Origin: UBA7236 sp031372705
GTDB taxonomy: Bacteria > Bacteroidota > Bacteroidia > Chitinophagales > BACL12
Assembly: GCA_031372705.1 (NCBI GenBank)
Contig: JANMLV010000097.1
Location: forward strand, 9,875-73,874
Reading direction: 5' to 3'
DNA: 64,000 bases
Part shown: positions 25,641 through 35,700 of the stretch, in pieces
Layout: the number at the start of each line of letters is the position of its first letter
How positions within the stretch are numbered: the first letter of the stretch is position 1
Notes under the pieces: model-generated
What the model was told of the DNA's origin: nothing
Seen by the model: the letters and a program-made list of their open reading frames with translations, nothing else
The model's database searches: none
Position numbers and translations under genes: made by a program

Positions 25641-25872
25641 CTAATGTGCTGATGTGCAAATGTACCGATGTACCAATTAAACAGCCAATGAACAGCCGGA
25701 GCAGCCGAATTAATGTGCTGATGTGACGATGTGCTGATGTGCTGATTGAACAGCCGGAGCAGCCAATGTGTAAATGTACCAATGAAACAGCCGATTAATG
25801 TGCTGATGTGCTAATTAGCTAATTTGCTAATTGGCTAATTAGCTAATTAGCAAATCGTCACATTAGCACATT
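25641..25872. repeat. Degenerate AATGTGCTG/ATGTACC microsatellite-like repeat with terminal inverted repeat
   Basis: About 230 bp between gldD and recG made of the words ATGTGCTG, ATGTGCAA, ATGTACC and AAACAGCC(GG), the same vocabulary as the array at 5428-6180 but ordered differently. Its right part, 25797-25872, is an imperfect inverted repeat: AATGTGC...GCACATT outermost, then stretches of CTAATTAG, able to form a long hairpin. No coding potential beyond low-complexity frames. Confidence 0.8.
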
Positions 25873-25898
25873 TGCTCACGACCTTATATCTTTACTCC

Positions 25899-28025
25899 GT
25901 GGGAATACTCAACTTAAACACCCCGCTTACCTATTTAAAAGGAGTTGGCGAAGCAAGAGCCGAATTGCTTCGCAAAGAACTAAATCTGGATAATTGTCTG
26001 GACTTATTACAATTTTTTCCTTACCGTTATATCGACCGAACCGATTTTAAAACTATTGATGAAGTAATTAAAATCGCACTGCAAACCGACGACCAAAAAG
26101 ATGTTCAATTAAAAGGCAAATTAAAAAACATTCAAGTTGTTGGCACTAAAAGAGCTAAACGCTTAACTGCAACTTTAGAAGATGGAACAGGCAGTATCGA
26201 CCTAGTTTGGTTTAACGGAATTAGCTGGTTGCAAAAAACATTAAAACCGGATATACAATATCTCGTGTTTGGGAAGCCTTATTTCTTTAATAGCAACTTA
26301 AATATTACCCACCCTGAAATTGAAGATGCTGCTACCAGCGAGTTTTTAGTAAGCGGAAAAATACAGCCCATGTATCCCGGCACCGAAAAACTAAAGGCCC
26401 GAGGAATTAACAGCAAAGCCGTTGGCAGATATACACATTATTTAATAGATCAGCTTGATGATAAAGAATTGTATGAAATACTACCGACTTCCATTTTGGA
26501 AAAATACAAACTTATTTCCAGGTTCGAAGCATATAAACAAATTCATTATCCCGATTCTGATTTACATTTACAACATGCAATTAGAAGATTAAAATTTGAA
26601 GAATTATTCATCGATCAAATTAAATTACTGCGCGTTAAACAATATCGCAATAGCACAAGTATTGGGTTTATATTAAAAAATATCGACGATATTTTTACAC
26701 CGTTTTATAACCACCATTTACCGTTTGAATTAACCAATGCACAAAAACGTGTAGTAAAAGAAATTCGCAAAGATGTTTTAAGTGGCAGGCAAATGAATAG
26801 ATTGCTGCAAGGAGATGTTGGTAGCGGGAAAACTGTTGTTGCTTTACTTACCATGTTAATGGGAATTGACAATAATTTTCAAAGTTGCTTAATGGCACCT
26901 ACCGAAATATTGGCGCAACAACATTATACAGGTATAAAAGAATTACTTGAGCCCCTAAATCTGCGTGTTGAATTATTAACCGGTAGTGTAAAAGGGGAAA
27001 AGCGCAAAGTAATTTTTGAAGATTTAGATAACGGCAAAATTCATATTTTAATTGGAACCCATGCATTAATTGAAGACACGGTCAAATTTAATAATCTGGG
27101 CTGTGTAGTTATTGATGAGCAGCACCGATTTGGAGTGGAGCAACGCGCTAAACTGTGGACTAAAAATAATATCGCACCACATATTTTAGTAATGACGGCA
27201 ACACCAATTCCTCGCACACTTGCCATGACTTACTATGGCGATTTAGATGTGAGTGTTATTGATGAATTACCTCCGGGCCGAAAACAAATTAAAACTGTGC
27301 ATCGCAAAGAAAGTGAGCGATTACATGTATTCGGTTTTCTGAAAGAACAAATTCAAGAAGGCCGACAGGTTTTTGTTATTTATCCGTTAATTGAAGAAAG
27401 TGAGAAATTAGATTTGAATAATTTAATGGATGGAGTTAAAGCATTTGAACGTTCGTTTCCGCGTCCACAATATCACATTAGTATTATGCATGGTAAAATG
27501 CGGCCTGCCGATAAGGATTTTGAAATGCAGCGATTTCTGAAAAACGAAACACAAATTATGGTTTCAACAACCGTAATTGAAGTTGGCGTAAATGTTCCAA
27601 ATGCAACAGTAATGATTATTGAAAATGCTGAGCGATTTGGATTAGCGCAACTGCATCAATTGCGCGGTCGGGTTGGACGTGGGGCACATCAATCTTTTTG
27701 TATTTTAATGACCGGCGATAAATTAAATAACGATGCGCGCACACGCATTCAAACCATGATTCAAACTAACGATGGTTTTAAAATATCGGAAGTAGATATG
27801 CAATTGCGCGGTCCGGGAGAAATTGAAGGCACGCGACAAAGTGGAGCTCCACAATTTAAAATTGCCAATATTCAAACCGACGAGCATATTATGCGAGCAG
27901 CCCGTACCTCGGCAGAAAACCTACTTAACGATGACGCACAATTTGAAAAAGGCGAAAATCAGCCCCTAAAAAAATATCTTTCCGAACAAAAATGGAAAAT
28001 AAAGCAGTGGGGCAAAGTTTCTTGA
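25899..28025 (+). CDS. recG: ATP-dependent DNA helicase RecG
   Basis: About 708 aa, a superfamily 2 helicase that remodels stalled forks and Holliday junctions. The N-terminal wedge domain has PLTYLKGVGEARAELL; Walker A is GDVGSGKTVVA, followed by MAPTEILAQQHY, the DExx box as DEQH, TATPIPRTLA (motif III) and the C-terminal QLRGRVGRG (motif VI). The start is taken as GTG 25899, which gives the usual N-terminus; an earlier TTG (25872) lies within the repeat. A TATCTTTA element at 25886-25893 just precedes it, so the transcript is nearly leaderless. Confidence 0.95.
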   Translation: MGILNLNTPLTYLKGVGEARAELLRKELNLDNCLDLLQFFPYRYIDRTDFKTIDEVIKIALQTDDQKDVQLKGKLKNIQVVGTKRAKRLTATLEDGTGSIDLVWFNGISWLQKTLKPDIQYLVFGKPYFFNSNLNITHPEIEDAATSEFLVSGKIQPMYPGTEKLKARGINSKAVGRYTHYLIDQLDDKELYEILPTSILEKYKLISRFEAYKQIHYPDSDLHLQHAIRRLKFEELFIDQIKLLRVKQYRNSTSIGFILKNIDDIFTPFYNHHLPFELTNAQKRVVKEIRKDVLSGRQMNRLLQGDVGSGKTVVALLTMLMGIDNNFQSCLMAPTEILAQQHYTGIKELLEPLNLRVELLTGSVKGEKRKVIFEDLDNGKIHILIGTHALIEDTVKFNNLGCVVIDEQHRFGVEQRAKLWTKNNIAPHILVMTATPIPRTLAMTYYGDLDVSVIDELPPGRKQIKTVHRKESERLHVFGFLKEQIQEGRQVFVIYPLIEESEKLDLNNLMDGVKAFERSFPRPQYHISIMHGKMRPADKDFEMQRFLKNETQIMVSTTVIEVGVNVPNATVMIIENAERFGLAQLHQLRGRVGRGAHQSFCILMTGDKLNNDARTRIQTMIQTNDGFKISEVDMQLRGPGEIEGTRQSGAPQFKIANIQTDEHIMRAARTSAENLLNDDAQFEKGENQPLKKYLSEQKWKIKQWGKVS

Positions 28026-28083
28026 AAATATTTTTTCTGTAAAAAGTGCCGAAAATACCTCGATTTTACATCAAAACAGCCCA

Positions 28084-28106
28084 AAACCCTTGAATATTAA
28101 GGGTTT
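28084..28106 (+). terminator. Weak hairpin after recG
   Basis: Stem AAACCCTT / AAGGGTTT with a 7-nt loop, 58 nt after the recG stop. Only three T follow, so termination may be weak or Rho-assisted. Confidence 0.4.
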
Positions 28107-28163
28107 CAGCCTCGAAATGTGTATAAAGTGTTGAAAATACAGGGGTTCCAAGGAATTAGTATT

Positions 28164-28192
28164 TTGAAATGCCCGTAAACACTGTATTTTTG
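28164..28192 (+). promoter_or_regulatory. Promoter of hup
   Basis: TTG at 28164-28166, 18-nt spacer, TATTTTTG at 28185-28192. The expected leader to the ATG at 28235 is about 38 nt and A-rich, a common arrangement for highly expressed Bacteroidota genes. Confidence 0.65.
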
Positions 28193-28234
28193 GGACTACA
28201 AAACTTATTTAATTAACTAATAAAACAAATTACA

Positions 28235-28504
28235 ATGAACAAAGGCGAATTAATCGACGCAATGGCAGCCGACACAGGCTTAACCAAAACACAATCAACT
28301 GCTTGTTTAGACAGCATGATGACTGCAATCCGTAAGGCATTAAAAAAAGGTGACAAAGTTACTTTAGTAGGTTTCGGTACTTACTCAGTAAGCAAACGTG
28401 CTGCAAGAACAGGCCGTAACCCACAAACAGGTAAAGCAATTAAAATTGCTGCTAAAAATGTGGTAAAATTCAAAGCAGGTAAAGAATTATCTGAAGCTGT
28501 TTAA
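28235..28504 (+). CDS. hup: HU family DNA-binding protein
   Basis: An 89-aa canonical HU: MNKGELIDAMAADTGLTK at the N-terminus, VTLVGFGTYSVSKRAARTGRNPQTG beta-arm signature (~42-66) and IKIAAKNVVKFKAGKEL at the end. An abundant nucleoid protein that bends DNA non-specifically. It stands alone with its own promoter and a strong terminator, in keeping with high expression. Confidence 0.97.
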   Translation: MNKGELIDAMAADTGLTKTQSTACLDSMMTAIRKALKKGDKVTLVGFGTYSVSKRAARTGRNPQTGKAIKIAAKNVVKFKAGKELSEAV

Positions 28505-28517
28505 AAAAACATTTTTG

Positions 28518-28552
28518 AAAAAAAAAGCAGGACAATGTCCTGCTTTTTTTTT
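28518..28552. terminator. Bidirectional intrinsic terminator between hup and the ABC exporter
   Basis: AGCAGGAC / GTCCTGCT stem with a 3-nt loop, flanked by A tract on the left and T tract on the right, so it works as a U-tailed hairpin on either strand. The genes on both sides converge on it. Confidence 0.9.
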
Positions 28553-28557
28553 GGCTA

Positions 28558-30330
28558 TTATTGAGCTAATGTTTTTACAAATTGCATGTCATACAACTGT
28601 TTGTAATATCCATTTAATTCCAGCAACTCCCCATGGGTTCCAATTTCTTTTACTTCACCTTTATCTAATACCAGAATTTGATCGGCACGTTGGATGGTGC
28701 TCAATCGATGTGCAATAATAATTGAAGTTCTATCTGCAATTAAATTTTCTATGGCATATTGAATTACTTGTTCCGTTTCCGAATCTACAGAACTGGTTGC
28801 TTCATCTAAAATCAATATGTCAGGATTAAATACCAGTGCCCGTATAAATGAAATCAACTGTCGCTGCCCCAGCGATAAAGTAGCACCACGCTCCATTACA
28901 TTATAATCATAATTGCCCGGCAACTTCATAATAAAATCGTGAGCGCCAAGCATTTTTGAAGCGGCTATCACATTTTCTTTGGAAACACTATCATCTCTAA
29001 GCGAAATATTTTCGTAAATGCTGCCGCTAAATAAAAAAACATCCTGCAATACCATACCGGTTCGTTTTCGCAATGCAGATAATTCATATGCCTTCACCGG
29101 CATATCATCTATTAAGATTTCACCCTTTTGTATTTCGTAGAAGCGACTTAAAATATTAATAATGGAAGTCTTTCCTGCTCCCGTTGCTCCAACAATTGCG
29201 AGTGTTTTTCCGGGTTCAATAGTAAAATTCACATCTTTTAAAACCCAATCTGTATCTCTGTAAGCAAGCCAAACATGTTTCAGTTCAATTTTACCGTTCA
29301 AATTAACAGGTGCAAGCGTTCCTTTATTTTCGATATGTTCATCGGTGTCTAATATTTTAAATATACGATCGCTTGAAACAACGCCCATTTGAAGTGTATT
29401 AAACTTATCTGCCAGCAATCGCAATGGTCTGAATAAAATGGTGAGGTAAAGTATAAATGCATTTATATCACCTAATGAAGCTCTTCCTTCTAATACACTG
29501 TGAGCGCCACGCCAAACCATTAATGCCGTTGCAAAAGCAATAATTATTTCTACCACGGGAAAAAATACCGAATAATACCAAACAGAACGAACTTGTGCTT
29601 TGCGATGGTCTTTATTAATAAGTTTAAAACTTTCGTATTCTTTATCTTCAGCATTAAACATTTGCACAATCTTCATTCCTGTAATACGTTCTTGCAAAAA
29701 TGAATTCAACTTCGCAACCGCCGTTCGAACTTCCTGAAATGTGTGCTTTATGCCTTCCTTAAAAATGTAGGTAGCATAAATAATTAACGGAAAACTTATT
29801 AAACTTAACAAAGTAAGCTGCCAATTTGTAATAAACATAAAGGTGATTACAAAAATTATCGTGAGTAAATCAGCAATAATTTGAATTGCACCTTCTGTAA
29901 AAACGGAATTAATAGTTTCTAGGTCATTTATTGTTCTTGTTGTAGAAATACCAACAGGTGTATTATTAAAATAAGTTAGTCTCAATCCAACAATATGATT
30001 AAAAACCTTAACGCGCAAATTCTTTATTACACTTTGTCCCAACCAATTGGTTATGTAAAGGAAAAAATATTTGCAAATAGATTCTGCAAATAATACGAAA
30101 AGCGAAATAATTGAAATTATAATTAATCCATTAAAATTGTTACCTAATATATAGGTATCTACAGTAACTCCCACTAAGAATGGCCTAAGCGGCGTGAGTA
30201 ATGATAAAGTAATAGCTAAAATCGATGAAGTATAAAACTGCCGCCTGAACGGACCGGCATAACTCATCAGCCTCCTGAATATTTTATAATCGGAGCCGGT
30301 AAATAATTTCTCTTTTTTGGGTGTTGCCAA
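28558..30330 (-). CDS. ABC exporter, fused permease and ATPase (MsbA-like half-transporter)
   Basis: A 590-aa inner-membrane half-transporter expected to work as a dimer. Six membrane helices lie in residues ~30-310 (ABC type 1 exporter fold), then the ATPase domain: Walker A GATGAGKT (381-388), signature LSLGQ (the usual LSGGQ with G to L), Walker B ILILDEATSSVD, and the switch His in AHRLST. Substrates of this group include lipids, lipid A and peptides; the substrate here is unknown. Confidence 0.93.
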   Translation of the reverse strand: MATPKKEKLFTGSDYKIFRRLMSYAGPFRRQFYTSSILAITLSLLTPLRPFLVGVTVDTYILGNNFNGLIIISIISLFVLFAESICKYFFLYITNWLGQSVIKNLRVKVFNHIVGLRLTYFNNTPVGISTTRTINDLETINSVFTEGAIQIIADLLTIIFVITFMFITNWQLTLLSLISFPLIIYATYIFKEGIKHTFQEVRTAVAKLNSFLQERITGMKIVQMFNAEDKEYESFKLINKDHRKAQVRSVWYYSVFFPVVEIIIAFATALMVWRGAHSVLEGRASLGDINAFILYLTILFRPLRLLADKFNTLQMGVVSSDRIFKILDTDEHIENKGTLAPVNLNGKIELKHVWLAYRDTDWVLKDVNFTIEPGKTLAIVGATGAGKTSIINILSRFYEIQKGEILIDDMPVKAYELSALRKRTGMVLQDVFLFSGSIYENISLRDDSVSKENVIAASKMLGAHDFIMKLPGNYDYNVMERGATLSLGQRQLISFIRALVFNPDILILDEATSSVDSETEQVIQYAIENLIADRTSIIIAHRLSTIQRADQILVLDKGEVKEIGTHGELLELNGYYKQLYDMQFVKTLAQ

Positions 30331-30412
30331 ACGTTATTATTACAATTTATGCTGCAGCAAAGTTCAGTCATTTTTTTGGCATAGTTCAGTAGATGCGCAA
30401 TATCTTAAATAA

Positions 30413-31606
30413 TTATTGCAACTCGCCAATGGCGTTAAAGGCCATCAAGCCCATGCCTACAATCATTGCATCCTCATCAATATTAAATGTTGGCGTATGT
30501 ATATTTGATGTAATTCCTTTAGCAGGATTACCCGTTCCGAGGCGATAAAAACAAGCCGGAACCTTTTGCGAGTAAAACGAAAAGTCTTCAGCCCCCATCC
30601 TTGGTGTGGTTATTAATACTTTATCTGCACCTAAATATTTTACGGCTCTATCAAAAGTGCGACGTGTTAAGGCTTCGTCGTTAACCAACGAAGGATATCC
30701 TTTTGCTATATTTAATTCAATAGTTCCGCCAAATGCTTCAACCGTGTTTCGTGCTATTCTTTCTATTAATACATGTGCTTCGGCGCGCACCTTTTCATCC
30801 ATTGCACGAAATGTGCCTTCAATATAAACTTCATCCGGAATTACGTTTGTGGCACCATTGGCAATTACTTTACCAAATGTTAAAACTGTTGGTTGAAACG
30901 GCGACATATTTCTACTTACCACTTGTTGCAATGCAACCAACATTTGTGCTGCCATCATTACCGGGTCTTTTGCATCGTGTGGATATGCACCATGACCACC
31001 CTTTCCTTTTACGGTAATATAAATTTCATCAGTACTTGCAAGCATATTGCCATAACAAAACGCTACGGTACCCACTTCAAATGGCGTGAATACATGTTGT
31101 GCTAAAATGGCTTCCACATCAGGGTTCTGAAGCACACCTTCGCTAATCATCATTGCAGCGCCACCGGGTAATTTTTCTTCTGATGGTTGAAAAATGAGTT
31201 TTACACTTCCTTCAAATTGTTCGCGCAACTGAAATAAAATTTTTCCTGCGCCTAACAAACATGACGTATGTACATCATGTCCGCAAGCATGCATTACACC
31301 TGTATTTACAGATGTATAATCCAATTTATTTAATTCCGTAATTGGCAGCGCATCCATATCAGCACGCAAAGCAATTGTTTTTTTGGAGGGATTTCTACCT
31401 TCAATAATAGCAACTATTCCTGTTTCAGCAATGTTATGCTTAAAAGGTATGCCAAATGATGTTAATTTTTGATGAATAAATTTAGCAGTTTCAAATTCTT
31501 GAAACGACAATTCGGGATGCTGATGAAGATGTCTTCTGCAAGCCCTTATTTCTTCGAAATATTCATTAGATAATTGCTTAATTTGTTCCGCGATATTTTC
31601 CATCAT
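30413..31606 (-). CDS. M20 family metallo-amidohydrolase (N-acyl-amino-acid / hippurate hydrolase type)
   Basis: A 397-aa cytoplasmic zinc hydrolase of the M20D group (IAL-HippO-like). Metal ligands are seen: C108 and H110 (ACGHDVH), E144-region (PSEEKLPGGA) with H171-region (AQHVF), and a late His in SNIHTPTFN. The dimerisation domain contains GKGGHGAYPHDAKDP. Likely reaction: removal of an acyl group from an N-acyl amino acid. The first four bases overlap the stop of the upstream SPOR-like gene (ATGA), so translation is probably coupled. Confidence 0.92.
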   Translation of the reverse strand: MMENIAEQIKQLSNEYFEEIRACRRHLHQHPELSFQEFETAKFIHQKLTSFGIPFKHNIAETGIVAIIEGRNPSKKTIALRADMDALPITELNKLDYTSVNTGVMHACGHDVHTSCLLGAGKILFQLREQFEGSVKLIFQPSEEKLPGGAAMMISEGVLQNPDVEAILAQHVFTPFEVGTVAFCYGNMLASTDEIYITVKGKGGHGAYPHDAKDPVMMAAQMLVALQQVVSRNMSPFQPTVLTFGKVIANGATNVIPDEVYIEGTFRAMDEKVRAEAHVLIERIARNTVEAFGGTIELNIAKGYPSLVNDEALTRRTFDRAVKYLGADKVLITTPRMGAEDFSFYSQKVPACFYRLGTGNPAKGITSNIHTPTFNIDEDAMIVGMGLMAFNAIGELQ

Positions 31607-32004
31607 TGTTCCGTAATGTTAATTAGGTCTTTCACTATTAAAGCATTGGGGAAATCAACAAGTAAAATTTGTAAATCGCGATTTGCATCAAATCTATTGG
31701 TGTAGTTTCCAATGCGTAACTTGTAATTCGGCGCCTCAAACACAATAGTTGCTCGAAACGAATCATATTGTTTTAAAAATGAAGCCTTTTCATCTTTTGC
31801 TGTAACTAAACTATTTGTTGCCATCAATTGAATTCTGTAACCGGGCAACTCGCCATGTTCTTTATTAAATGCAACATGTTGTTCAATTAATTGCGCCGCA
31901 CCTGCATAATCGTTAATTACCACATTGTCTATTTGGCCAAAAGTTGCCGAAGCAGCAAATAATATGATGATTACAAGTAGGTTACGCATAAGCATTGTTG
32001 GCAC
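31603..32004 (-). CDS. Small exported SPOR-like domain protein
   Basis: A 133-aa protein with a signal peptide (residues 1-23, ...SATFG followed by Q) and one C-terminal domain with the SPOR pattern: GYRIQLMA, then K-A-S-F-L-K-Q-Y, and Y-K-L-R-I-G-N-Y-T-N-R-F-D-A. SPOR domains bind denuded glycan strands of peptidoglycan at division or remodelling sites. Overlap by four bases with the M20 hydrolase suggests a common function or just compact packing. Confidence 0.8.
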   Translation of the reverse strand: MPTMLMRNLLVIIILFAASATFGQIDNVVINDYAGAAQLIEQHVAFNKEHGELPGYRIQLMATNSLVTAKDEKASFLKQYDSFRATIVFEAPNYKLRIGNYTNRFDANRDLQILLVDFPNALIVKDLINITEQ

Positions 32005-32074
32005 TAAAGTAATAATAATTATTGATTATCTGACTAAACGGTTCAACAGGCACAATTGGTATTGGCTGCACTTT

Positions 32075-32731
32075 TTACCCCAACATTTCGACACTCTTCG
32101 ATGCGCCGATTCTGTTGGCTCCTGCATTTATCAATGCAATGGCCGCATCTTTTGTGCGTATGCCGCCGGAAGCTTTAATCTTGATACTTGGATGTAATAG
32201 TTCGCGCAAAGTGACAATTGTTTCTTCATCAGCACCTGCACCGTTTACGCCTGTTGATGTTTTTAGATAGTCAATTTTTAAATCGTTGGCAATTTTGCAA
32301 ATAAGTTCAAGTTCTACTTCCGACATTAATCCGGTTTCAGCAATAAGCTTGAAAATTTTATTTTCACGTTTAACTAAACGATAAATGGTATCAATCTCAT
32401 TTTCAACTGTATCCCAATCATTATTTTTAACAGCTGCAATATTAATCACCATATCTAAATGATCGGCACCGCGATTAATTGCGTCTTCAGCTTCTTCAAA
32501 CTTACTTATTAATGAATTATATCCATAAGGAAATCCTACTACTGTTACGATATCAATTCCTGAATCTTGCAATAATTCGACCGGTGTTTCCAAAAAGTAC
32601 GAAGGCACACAAACACCTGCAAATTGGTATTTAAGTGCTTCGTTGCAAATTTTTTCTACCTCTGCAATTGTTGCATCAGGTTTAAGTATAGTATGCTCTA
32701 TGTATGTATTGAGCAAAATGTTTGATTGCAT
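32075..32731 (-). CDS. deoC: Deoxyribose-phosphate aldolase
   Basis: A 218-aa cytoplasmic TIM-barrel class I aldolase cleaving 2-deoxyribose-5-phosphate to glyceraldehyde-3-phosphate and acetaldehyde in nucleoside salvage. The Schiff-base lysine is K157 (LKTSTGVNGAGAD), the second active-site Lys is in IKASGGIRT (~183), and Asp93 lies in ADHLDMVIN. Length and order of motifs are standard. The gene stands alone between the SPOR/M20 pair and secA. Confidence 0.94.
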   Translation of the reverse strand: MQSNILLNTYIEHTILKPDATIAEVEKICNEALKYQFAGVCVPSYFLETPVELLQDSGIDIVTVVGFPYGYNSLISKFEEAEDAINRGADHLDMVINIAAVKNNDWDTVENEIDTIYRLVKRENKIFKLIAETGLMSEVELELICKIANDLKIDYLKTSTGVNGAGADEETIVTLRELLHPSIKIKASGGIRTKDAAIALINAGANRIGASKSVEMLG

Positions 32732-32763
32732 AAAATAAATTAATCCCTTTTTCGGATTGTGAA

Positions 32764-35700
32764 TTACTCTTCTTTACCGTGACAATTTTTATATTTCTTT
32801 CCGGACCCGCAAGGGCAAGCATCATTTCTTCCCACTTTTTTCTCTACGCGAATTGGTTCCACTGCTTTGCGCTCAGGTTGTGCAACTTGTCGCTGCCCGC
32901 CGTCACCTGCAGGAGCTGCCGCATCTTCGCGTGTTTCCTTCATTTGACTCATATCGGTTCTGCGCTGAGGAACTGCGGTGCGCACTTCATCTGCACTTCT
33001 AATAGGCACATAACCTTTAAATAAAAATGAAACTATTTCTTTATTTAATTCACTAAGCATTTTCTTAAACATTTCAAATGCTTCGAATTTGTAAATTAAG
33101 AGTGGATCTTTTTGTTCGTAAACTGCTCCTTGTACCGACTGCTTCAAATCATCCATATTGCGTAAATGATCCTTCCAATGGTCGTCGATTACAATTAAGC
33201 TAATCATACGCTCAATTGAATAATTAATTTCCGACCCTTCAGTTTCCATTGCCTTGGTTAAATTAACTGTTACATTAATTCCCTTTCTGCCATCAGTAAA
33301 TGGAACAATTACATTTTCTAAAGTTTCACCTCTCGATGCATGTAAATCTTTAACCAGCGGATAAACCTTAGTTAATAATGCTTGTGATTTGCGTTTGTAA
33401 AACGCTTGTGCATTTTCATATAAATCACGCACAATATCATCAATCTTTCCATTCTCAAAATCTTTCTGAGCAATTTCCGGTTCCATGCTTAAATAACGAA
33501 TTACATCTAATGTAAAGGCTTCATAGTCTTTATCATTGTGGTGTGTATTTACAATTTCATCACATAAATCGTAAATCGTATTATTTAAATCTATAGTTAA
33601 ACGCTCACCTGATAATGCGTGATTTCTTTTTTGATACACCAGTGAACGCTGATTATTCATAACGTCGTCGTACTCTAACAAACGTTTACGAATACCAAAG
33701 TTATTCTCTTCCACTTTTTTCTGTGCGCGTTCAATAGATTTAGTAATCATACGATGCTGAATTACTTCACCTTCTTTATAGCCCATGGTATCCATAACCT
33801 TTGCAATTCTTTCGCTTCCGAATAAACGCATTAAGTTATCTTCCAACGACACATAAAATTCACTTGAACCTGGGTAACCTTTACGCCCTGAACGACCGCG
33901 CAACTGTCTGTCGACACGACGTGAATCGTGACGCTCCGTTCCTATAATTGCCAATCCGCCTGCAGCAACAACGCCAACTCCTAATTTAATATCCGTTCCA
34001 CGACCGGCCATGTTCGTAGCAATTGTTACACTTCCCGCTTTACCGGCTTCAGCAACAATTTCCGCTTCGCGCTGATGTTGCTTTGCGTTTAATACATTAT
34101 GCTTTACACCTTTTAATTGTAGCATCCTGCTTAATAATTCACTCACCTCTACCGATGTAGTACCAACTAAAACAGGTCTGCCATCTTTTACTAATTGTTG
34201 AATGCGGTCAATAACAGCAAGATATTTTTCTTTACGTGTTTTAAATACGTAATCTTCAATATCATTTCTAACAATTGGTCTATTAGTTGGAATTGCAGAA
34301 ACATCTAATTTGTAAATTTCCCAAAGCTCACCTGCTTCTGTTTCGGCAGTTCCTGTCATACCGCATAATTTATGAAACATGCGGAAATAATTCTGCAAAG
34401 TAATTGTTGCATAAGTTTGTGTAAGTGCTTCAACTTTTACATTTTCTTTTGCTTCAATTGCTTGATGCAAACCATCACTATATCTTCTTCCTTCTAATAT
34501 ACGACCGGTTTGTTCATCAACAATTTTTACTTTGCTATCCATTACTACATACTCAACGTCTTTTTCGAATAATGTATATGCTTTTAATAATTGCTGCACC
34601 GAGTGAATACGCTCACTCTTAATTGTAAAATCTTGCATCAATTGGTCTTTTGATGCCACTTTATCTTCTTTGCTCGCTAACGAACGTTCAATTTCTGCAA
34701 TCTGCGCGCCTACATCCGGGATAATAAAAAAGTGAGGATCATCACCACCTTCAGTAATGAGTTCAATGCCTTTATCGGTAAGGTCAACACTATTACTCTT
34801 TTCTTCAATAACAAAATATAAATCTTTATCAATTTCAGGCATGCGCTTATTATGTTCTGAAATATAAACACCTTCTGTATCTACCAATAAAGTTCTTACG
34901 CCCTCCTCGCTCAATAATTTAATTAACGAATTATTTTTAGGCAATGAGCGATGTGCTTTTAGTAAATGTATGCCAGCTTCTTTGTTTTTATTCGCCTCAA
35001 TCATGCGCTTAGCATCAGTAAGGTTTTGCGTAAACACTCTTTTTTGTGCTTCAATTAATTTGCTGATACGCGGTTTTAAAACATTATACATTTCTGCATC
35101 ACCACCTTTTGGAACGGGGCCCGAAATAATTAATGGTGTTCTGGCATCATCAATTAATACGGAGTCAACCTCATCCACCATTCCATAATGATGTTTGCGC
35201 TGCACTTTTTCTTCAACAGTGCGCACCATGTTGTCGCGTAAATAATCAAAACCAAATTCGTTATTCGTTCCGTAAGTAATATCAGCCATGTATGCATTTC
35301 TGCGTTCAGGTGAATTTGGTTGATACAAATCGATACAATCTACTCTTAACCCAAGGAAATTAAAAATAGGCGCATTCCATTCCGCATCGCGTCGAGCTAA
35401 ATAATTATTAACGGTTACTATATGTATTCCTTCTCCTGCTAATGCATTTAAATATGCAGGCAATGTTGCAACTAGCGTTTTACCTTCTCCTGTTGCCATT
35501 TCCGAAATTTTACCGGAATGCAAAACATAACCACCAATAAGTTGCACATCATAATGCACCATATTCCATTTAATTGGCACACCGGCTGCTTCCCATTCAT
35601 TGCTATAAATAGCCTGATTGCCCGAAATGGTAACGAATGCGTGATTTACAGATAAATCGCGATCCATTTGTGTTGCTGTTGATACAATTTTTTCGTTATC

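Noticed and set aside
25591..25782. Minus-strand frame rich in HLHIST
   Set aside because: It is the reverse reading of the ATGTGC words in the repeat region.
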